Shown here: one piece after another, positions 52,694-56,993 of the stretch
How positions within the stretch are numbered: the stretch's first letter is position 1
How the letters are laid out: each line of letters starts with the position of its first letter
Assembly: GCA_944325945.1 (NCBI GenBank)
Contig: CALVBW010000002.1
Coordinates: 1-56,993, forward strand
Source of the DNA: Candidatus Gastranaerophilales bacterium
GTDB lineage: Bacteria; Cyanobacteriota; Vampirovibrionia; Gastranaerophilales; Gastranaerophilaceae
Reading direction: 5' to 3'
DNA length: 56,993 bases
Translations under genes and position numbers: made by a program
The notes under the pieces: model-generated
What the model saw: the letters and a program-made list of their open reading frames with translations, nothing else
Told to the model about the DNA's origin: nothing
The model's database searches: none

Positions 52694-53755
52694 TTAATCT
52701 TTTACACAAATTGACCAGGGGCTGCCAAATCTGTTTGTTCCATATATTGAGCAGGTACCATTTGTAATATTACATAGTGCGCTGCTAACTTGTTTCGGGT
52801 TACTGCTGGATGCCTCATACCAGACGGGTGCAAGGCCTGACATGACGTTAAAACCAAGTTCGGGTAAATATCTGGCAAGTGATTGTACTTCTCCCATAGT
52901 TGGCAATCTGCCACCAATATCTTTACATGTTTTTACTGCTCCGAAATAGCTGTCCCCTCCGTTTGCGTCACAAGTGTCACAACAACTTTCTATATCATAA
53001 TCATCTTTAGTTTTCTCGCATTCCGAAAATGATATTGCAGGTGGATCAAATGCGTCATTTAAAAAACATACGCCGTTGACTTTTTTGTAACAGCTGCTTC
53101 CCAGACTTGCGACATTATCATTTTGGCGTACATCTTTGCTGCTTGTATTAGGATTTCTAAATCCATCTGTATCATATAATATAGCAAGACAATTCATAAC
53201 ATCAACTCTGTTAGAATAAGGATTCTGGCTGCAATTTGGATTATATGCTATTAATGCAGTAACTCCATTAGCAAACATGGTACCAATAATCTCTGTACCC
53301 CAGTCATCTTGTCCGAAATTCTCGGCACTCGTTATTTCAGACATATCAATTTCTTCTTTATCAGTGCCCCAGTATATTTTATCCTCAAAACATGAAAGAA
53401 TATCATTATTATTACATATTTTATTGGTTTTAAAATGTTTTGAAAGTTCATTGACAAAAGCTGCTGTATTTCGGTGTCCGGCAAGCGTCTGCTGGGTATT
53501 CATGCTTTTTAAAGATTCTTCTAATTTTCTTTCAAAAACTTCCGCTGATGTATCCCAAACTATTTTTTTGTAGTTTTGTACTATAGTTGGTATTGTCATA
53601 ACAGCAACAATACCGATGATACCTAGAGTAATCAAGACTTCAGCTAACGTAAAAGCAGAAGAATTTATGCAAGACCTGGTATGACGTCCAGCCTCAGGAT
53701 GACTTGAGGTTAAGTTAGTGCCCCCCCCCCCTCCTGAGAGAAATATAGTGTTCAT
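52694..53755 (-). CDS. Type IV prepilin-like protein with a long C-terminal domain (OFF at G11)
   Basis: Pilin-like precursor with SSAFTLAEVLITLGIIGIV and a mature domain of about 320 residues, the longest here, with several Cys and a C-terminal region (GRLPTMGEVQSLARYLPELGF...WSICVKD) resembling the C-terminal domain of large pseudopilin-like proteins. The ATG at 53755 has no ribosome-binding site. Sixteen bases upstream, ATG at 53771 is preceded by GGAGG and reads MGANTHEHYISLRRGGG to a stop after eleven G. With ten G it would join the pilin frame. The leader matches that of the prepilin at 22679. Confidence 0.8.
   Translation of the reverse strand: MNTIFLSGGGGGTNLTSSHPEAGRHTRSCINSSAFTLAEVLITLGIIGIVAVMTIPTIVQNYKKIVWDTSAEVFERKLEESLKSMNTQQTLAGHRNTAAFVNELSKHFKTNKICNNNDILSCFEDKIYWGTDKEEIDMSEITSAENFGQDDWGTEIIGTMFANGVTALIAYNPNCSQNPYSNRVDVMNCLAILYDTDGFRNPNTSSKDVRQNDNVASLGSSCYKKVNGVCFLNDAFDPPAISFSECEKTKDDYDIESCCDTCDANGGDSYFGAVKTCKDIGGRLPTMGEVQSLARYLPELGFNVMSGLAPVWYEASSSNPKQVSSALCNITNGTCSIYGTNRFGSPWSICVKD
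53721..53731 (-). repeat. G11 tract in a prepilin leader
   Basis: Eleven C on the plus strand, between the Shine-Dalgarno-linked ATG (53771) and the prepilin motif. Ten or thirteen bases would make one continuous frame. Confidence 0.8.
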
Positions 53756-53807
53756 GCGTATTTGCGCCCATTTCTAGCCTCCAATAAATATGTCTACAAT
53801 GCCAATA

Positions 53808-54794
53808 TTATATTCTTTTTCCGGTTTTGTCAAATTTGTACATATCATTTTCGTGGATGCTCAATTCAAGAGTTTTATTAAAATTGTAATCTGCCGGAAG
53901 CTTTGCACTGCATTTTTTGTCGCCGATATTGAAATAAACAATTTTTTCGCTGCCTAAAAGCTCCGTAATCTCAATGTCGACTGTTTTTTTGATTTCCCCG
54001 CCGCAAATCATTTTTTCCGGTCTTATTCCGTATAAAATATTTTCGTCAAGCCCTAAATCTTTTCCTTCAATAAAATTCATTTGCGGTGAGCCGATAAACC
54101 CTGCGACAAAAGTGTTTGAGGGATTGTTATAAATTTCTTCCGGCGTATCAAATTGCTGGATTACGCCTTTATCAAGAACTACAATCCTGTCGCCCATAGT
54201 GAGTGCCTCTGTTTGGTCATGGGTTACGTAAATAAATGTTGTCTGCAATTTTTCGTGTAATTTTTTAATCTCAGAGCGCATTTGAACACGTAATTTTGCG
54301 TCTAAATTTGACAGCGGCTCATCCATTAAAAATACTTTCGGATTTCTGACGATTGCACGCCCTAAAGCTACACGCTGTCTTTGTCCGCCGGATAATTGTT
54401 TTGGCTTTCTGTCTAAATATTCCGTTAAATCAAGAATCTCAGCGGCTTCATTGACTTTTTGTTCAATAATTTTTTTATCAACTTTCCGCATTTTTAATCC
54501 GAATGCGATATTCTCCCTGACCGTCATATGCGGATATAGAGCGTAACTCTGGAAAACAAATGCAATATCTCTGTCTTTTGGCGGAATATCATTTACTTTT
54601 TTGTCGCCGATAAGAATTTCACCGGAGGTAATTTCTTCCAGTCCTGCTATCATCCTTAAAATTGTTGATTTGCCGCAGCCTGATGCCCCGACAAGTACTA
54701 CAAATTCTTTGTCTTTTATCTCTAAGTTTATGTTGTTAATTACAACATTTTTATCGTATTTTTTTATTACGTTTTTTAAAACAACATTACTCAT
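53808..54794 (-). CDS. Carbohydrate ABC transporter ATP-binding protein (MsmK/UgpC type)
   Basis: Energises sugar or glycerol-phosphate import from the cytoplasmic face. Walker A GASGCGKST, Q-loop FVFQSYALYPHM, signature LSGGQRQRVALGRAI, Walker B VFLMDEPLSNLDAKL, and a C-terminal MOB-type regulatory domain with GIRPEKM. The ATG at 54794 (MSNVVLK) is preferred over a TTG at 54809; it overlaps the stop of the upstream kinase gene by eight bases. Such ATPases often serve several transporters, including possibly the binding protein at 34819. Confidence 0.93.
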   Translation of the reverse strand: MSNVVLKNVIKKYDKNVVINNINLEIKDKEFVVLVGASGCGKSTILRMIAGLEEITSGEILIGDKKVNDIPPKDRDIAFVFQSYALYPHMTVRENIAFGLKMRKVDKKIIEQKVNEAAEILDLTEYLDRKPKQLSGGQRQRVALGRAIVRNPKVFLMDEPLSNLDAKLRVQMRSEIKKLHEKLQTTFIYVTHDQTEALTMGDRIVVLDKGVIQQFDTPEEIYNNPSNTFVAGFIGSPQMNFIEGKDLGLDENILYGIRPEKMICGGEIKKTVDIEITELLGSEKIVYFNIGDKKCSAKLPADYNFNKTLELSIHENDMYKFDKTGKRI

Positions 54795-55953
54795 GAAAAT
54801 TCTTTTCAATCGGAATTATAATATTAAAAGTAGTACCCTTCATAACTTCGGATTCTGCCCAAACAATACCATTCAGACGTCTTGCAAGAATGTTAGCTGT
54901 ACCGAGACTTATTGAGCGAACAATATTCTTTTTATTTGTTTTATCCAGCTGGTTGTACGGTTCAAATAAGCCGTCCAGCTCGGTTTCCTGAAGCCCTATA
55001 CCTGTATCGGTTATGCTTATTTGCATTAGAGAATTTTCTTTGTAGCCTTCAAAAATTTTCATTCCTTTTATCATTTCCAAGTCCGGATAGAATATTTTGA
55101 ATGAAATAGAGCCTGTATCAGTTAATTTGATTGATGTTTCAAAAAGGTTTTGAATAATTGTTTTTAAAGTTTTTTCGTCAGAGAATATTGCACGTTTTGC
55201 AACTTCTTCATAATCAAAGTTTACGGTCAGACCTTTGTTAGAAACAGCTAAATCATTTGCTCTTATTATATTTTGAACTGCGTTGATTATGTCAAATGTT
55301 TGAAAATCATATTCGTATAAGGTTGATTCAGCATATGAAAATTCTATAAATTTATCTATGAAATGTAACAAATCATTAGAATTTTTATTAATTATTCTGA
55401 CATATTTATCTTGTTTTTCTGTAATTTCTCCGCCAAGACCGTCCAGAAGTGCTTGAGAAAATCCGACAATTGAAGTGAGCGGTGATTTAATTTCATTTGA
55501 AAGTTTTACAATCATCGCATTTTTTTCTTTGTTAAACTGGCTGGTTTGTTCAGCATTGCTTAAAACATTCGTCATGGCAGTGATATCACGTATTGTTACA
55601 ATATAGCGGCCATGACAAATTTTAGCATTTAGTTCAATAAAAAATTCCTTAGCTGTCGGTGTGAACGCTCCTGCAATAATAGGAGTTCTTGTAGCTATTG
55701 ATTTTTCTATTTGTTCTCTGCCTTTATCAACTAAATCATCAAAGTGGTAGCTTTTTAATAGTCTTTTTCCTGCTTCAAAAATTGTTGTTGCTTTATCGTT
55801 TATCCAGGAAATTCTTCCGTCGGTTTCGACTATTAAAACCGCGTCAGGAAGGTTTTTTACAACCTTTTTAAAATTTAATCCATATAAAAAATCTCTAAAT
55901 ACATTACCTAAGTTCATAATTTGCAATAGTTCCTTTATTATTATATAATTCAT
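54787..55953 (-). CDS. Degenerate PAS-histidine kinase lacking the phospho-accepting His
   Basis: 388 residues from 55953; the ATG at 55917 (MNLGNVFRD), with AAGGA upstream, is a likely alternative. A PAS domain (about 30-130, LPDAVLIVETDGRISWIND) precedes a dimerisation domain whose H-box reads LSNEIKSPLTSI, with Asn where SHELRTPL has His. The ATPase region keeps DTGIGLQETELDGLFEPY but its N-box (QNLFETSIKLTD) is altered. It probably cannot autophosphorylate on His and may act as a sensor or scaffold. It overlaps the ABC ATPase gene. No membrane segment. Confidence 0.85.
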   Translation of the reverse strand: MNYIIIKELLQIMNLGNVFRDFLYGLNFKKVVKNLPDAVLIVETDGRISWINDKATTIFEAGKRLLKSYHFDDLVDKGREQIEKSIATRTPIIAGAFTPTAKEFFIELNAKICHGRYIVTIRDITAMTNVLSNAEQTSQFNKEKNAMIVKLSNEIKSPLTSIVGFSQALLDGLGGEITEKQDKYVRIINKNSNDLLHFIDKFIEFSYAESTLYEYDFQTFDIINAVQNIIRANDLAVSNKGLTVNFDYEEVAKRAIFSDEKTLKTIIQNLFETSIKLTDTGSISFKIFYPDLEMIKGMKIFEGYKENSLMQISITDTGIGLQETELDGLFEPYNQLDKTNKKNIVRSISLGTANILARRLNGIVWAESEVMKGTTFNIIIPIEKNFHE

Positions 55954-56107
55954 AATAGCATAAAAAAATATTACGAATATTTAATAATATAATTTATTAA
56001 TTTTTGTAATTTTTTTTTGTGTAAAGTAGCAAAAAAATATTTCTAAGTGTTTTAGAATAAAAGATATGCGAGATTTCAGATTAACTCAGAAACGGCAGGT
56101 GATATTT

Positions 56108-56431
56108 ATGAGAGAAGTAAATAACAACACAACAAATTCCGGTAATATTAATTTTCAGGGTTTACCGGCAGTAAAAAAGGATATCAATGCACAGGAGATT
56201 ATCCCTGCCGAGAGCTTGGAAGTAACTGATTTAGGCAAAATGCCGTCCGAGGTTATAGGCAGATCACAGGTTCCAAAAACTGCCGCAGAAAAAGATTTAG
56301 GAATGTTATTCAAAGATCCGGAAGTTGTAAAGAAATCTCTTGAATTTTTTGCGCTTTGTGAAGCTTATGGCAAAACTCCTGTTGAAGCTGCCGAGCTTAT
56401 GGGTGCATTTGCTGACGAATTTTACGTCTAA
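56108..56431 (+). CDS. Small acidic protein, unknown
   Basis: 107 residues from the ATG at 56108, chosen for the AGGTGA site seven bases upstream; an ATG at 56066 in the same frame is the alternative. The N-terminus is disordered, polar and Asn/Thr-rich, with NINFQGLPAVKK; the last 45 residues look helical (FKDPEVVKKSLEFFALCEAYGKTPVEAAELMGAF). Not recognised. It overlaps the end of aroQ by four bases. Confidence 0.6.
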   Translation: MREVNNNTTNSGNINFQGLPAVKKDINAQEIIPAESLEVTDLGKMPSEVIGRSQVPKTAAEKDLGMLFKDPEVVKKSLEFFALCEAYGKTPVEAAELMGAFADEFYV

Positions 56432-56883
56432 TTTTCGTTATTGGATAAATAATTAACGAGAGCTTTTAGTCCGAGTTTGTAGCTGTCAGCTTTAAATCCG
56501 GCGATTTGCCCTATGCATACCGGTGCAATTACTGAATCATGCCGAAAATCTTCTCTTTTATAAATATTTGACATGTGTATTTCGACCACCGGCATGTCTG
56601 CAATAATAATAGCATCACGGATAGCAATACTTGTGTGCGTATATGCACCTGCGTTTAAAATAATTCCGTCAAAGTGTTCTCTTGCCTGTTGAATTCTTTC
56701 AACAATAGCGCCTTCAATGTTACTTTGAAACGTTTCTATATCAATTCCGAGACCAAATGAAAAGGCATGAAGTTCCTTTTCAAGTTCTTTGAGTGTAATA
56801 CTACCGTATTGTTCGGGTTCTCTAAATCCGAGCATATTGAGGTTTACACCGTTAATTATTAAAATTCGCATGCTTTTTCTCAT
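56428..56883 (-). CDS. aroQ: 3-dehydroquinate dehydratase, type II
   Basis: Dehydrates 3-dehydroquinate in the shikimate pathway. It has ILIINGVNLNMLGFREPEQYG with the catalytic Tyr, NAGAYTHTSIAIRDA, and EIHMSNIYKREDFRHDS with the catalytic His. The ATG at 56883 is chosen because TATAAT starts 12 bases before it, as at other genes here; ATG at 56871 is possible. The length, about 151 residues, is normal. Confidence 0.95.
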   Translation of the reverse strand: MRKSMRILIINGVNLNMLGFREPEQYGSITLKELEKELHAFSFGLGIDIETFQSNIEGAIVERIQQAREHFDGIILNAGAYTHTSIAIRDAIIIADMPVVEIHMSNIYKREDFRHDSVIAPVCIGQIAGFKADSYKLGLKALVNYLSNNEN

Positions 56884-56889
56884 GCATAT

Positions 56890-56895
56890 ATTATA
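56890..56895 (-). promoter_or_regulatory. -10 box of aroQ, leaderless layout
   Basis: TATAAT on the minus strand begins 12 bases before the ATG at 56883. Confidence 0.55.
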
Positions 56896-56993
56896 ATACA
56901 AAATCAAGTAAATGTAAAGATTTATTAATTTTTATTCTACACATGTAACAAATTTGGCATGCTTGCATTATCATGCATGTACAACTATCCCCA

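Overview
The window is AT-rich chromosome, most likely from an uncultured gut member of the non-photosynthetic cyanobacterial lineage (Candidatus Melainabacteria / Vampirovibrionia, order Gastranaerophilales). This is inference. It rests on a didermal envelope (BamA, Skp/OmpH, AsmA/TamB-like protein), type IV pilus parts (PilT plus many prepilins with a near-invariant FTLAEVLITLGIIG block), fermentative and anaerobic metabolism (AdhE, rubrerythrin) and several proteins with no family I can name. I see no insertion sequence, prophage or CRISPR array.

Layout: 1-3.8 kb, prepilin and adhE. 3.8-9.8 kb, prepilin, tRNA-Cys, a GNAT-like gene, tRNA-Val, then a leftward gcvT-gcvH-gcvPA operon and a DnaJ-like gene. 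9.5-13.1 kb, two small unknowns and the biotin operon bioF-bioG-bioC. 13.1-18.1 kb, prepilin, lysS, prepilin, pilT and a small gene. 18.1-21.8 kb, recF, yraN, queF and a dicarboxylate/glutamate symporter. 21.9-23.8 kb, two tRNA-Pro genes among repeats and a prepilin. 23.9-30.8 kb, SEC-C protein, maf, U32-like protein, rpsP, an OmpR-type response regulator and speD. 30.8-37.8 kb, prepilin, era, a membrane protein, a sugar-binding protein, an XRE regulator, prepilin and rsmI. 37.9-44.7 kb, bamA, skp, udp, an unknown and a GH77 glucanotransferase. 44.7-57 kb, two membrane-associated unknowns, the 1474-residue AsmA/TamB-like protein, rubrerythrin, prepilin, an ABC ATPase, a degenerate histidine kinase and aroQ.

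The most striking content is eight dispersed prepilin genes that behave like a phase-variable family. In five of them a proper ribosome-binding site and start (ATG in four, ATA in one) lie upstream of a run of 8-11 G/C, and the start is out of frame with the pilin. Changing the run by one base joins the start to the pilin frame in four of the five; the fifth also has a stop codon further down. A sixth gene has a six-base run, is in frame, and encodes a pilin with a 124-residue leader. Between the run and the cleavage motif, four loci carry a foldback repeat of about 150-200 bp that is open in the pilin frame in three. Two prepilins have identical ends and divergent centres, as expected from gene conversion. 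Together this looks like a system for switching and diversifying surface pilins.

A second pattern concerns expression. At least eight genes (bioF, recF, the U32-like gene, era, rsmI, the XRE gene, the response regulator gene and aroQ) lack a Shine-Dalgarno sequence and have a -10-like hexamer beginning exactly 12 nt before the ATG, which predicts leaderless transcripts.
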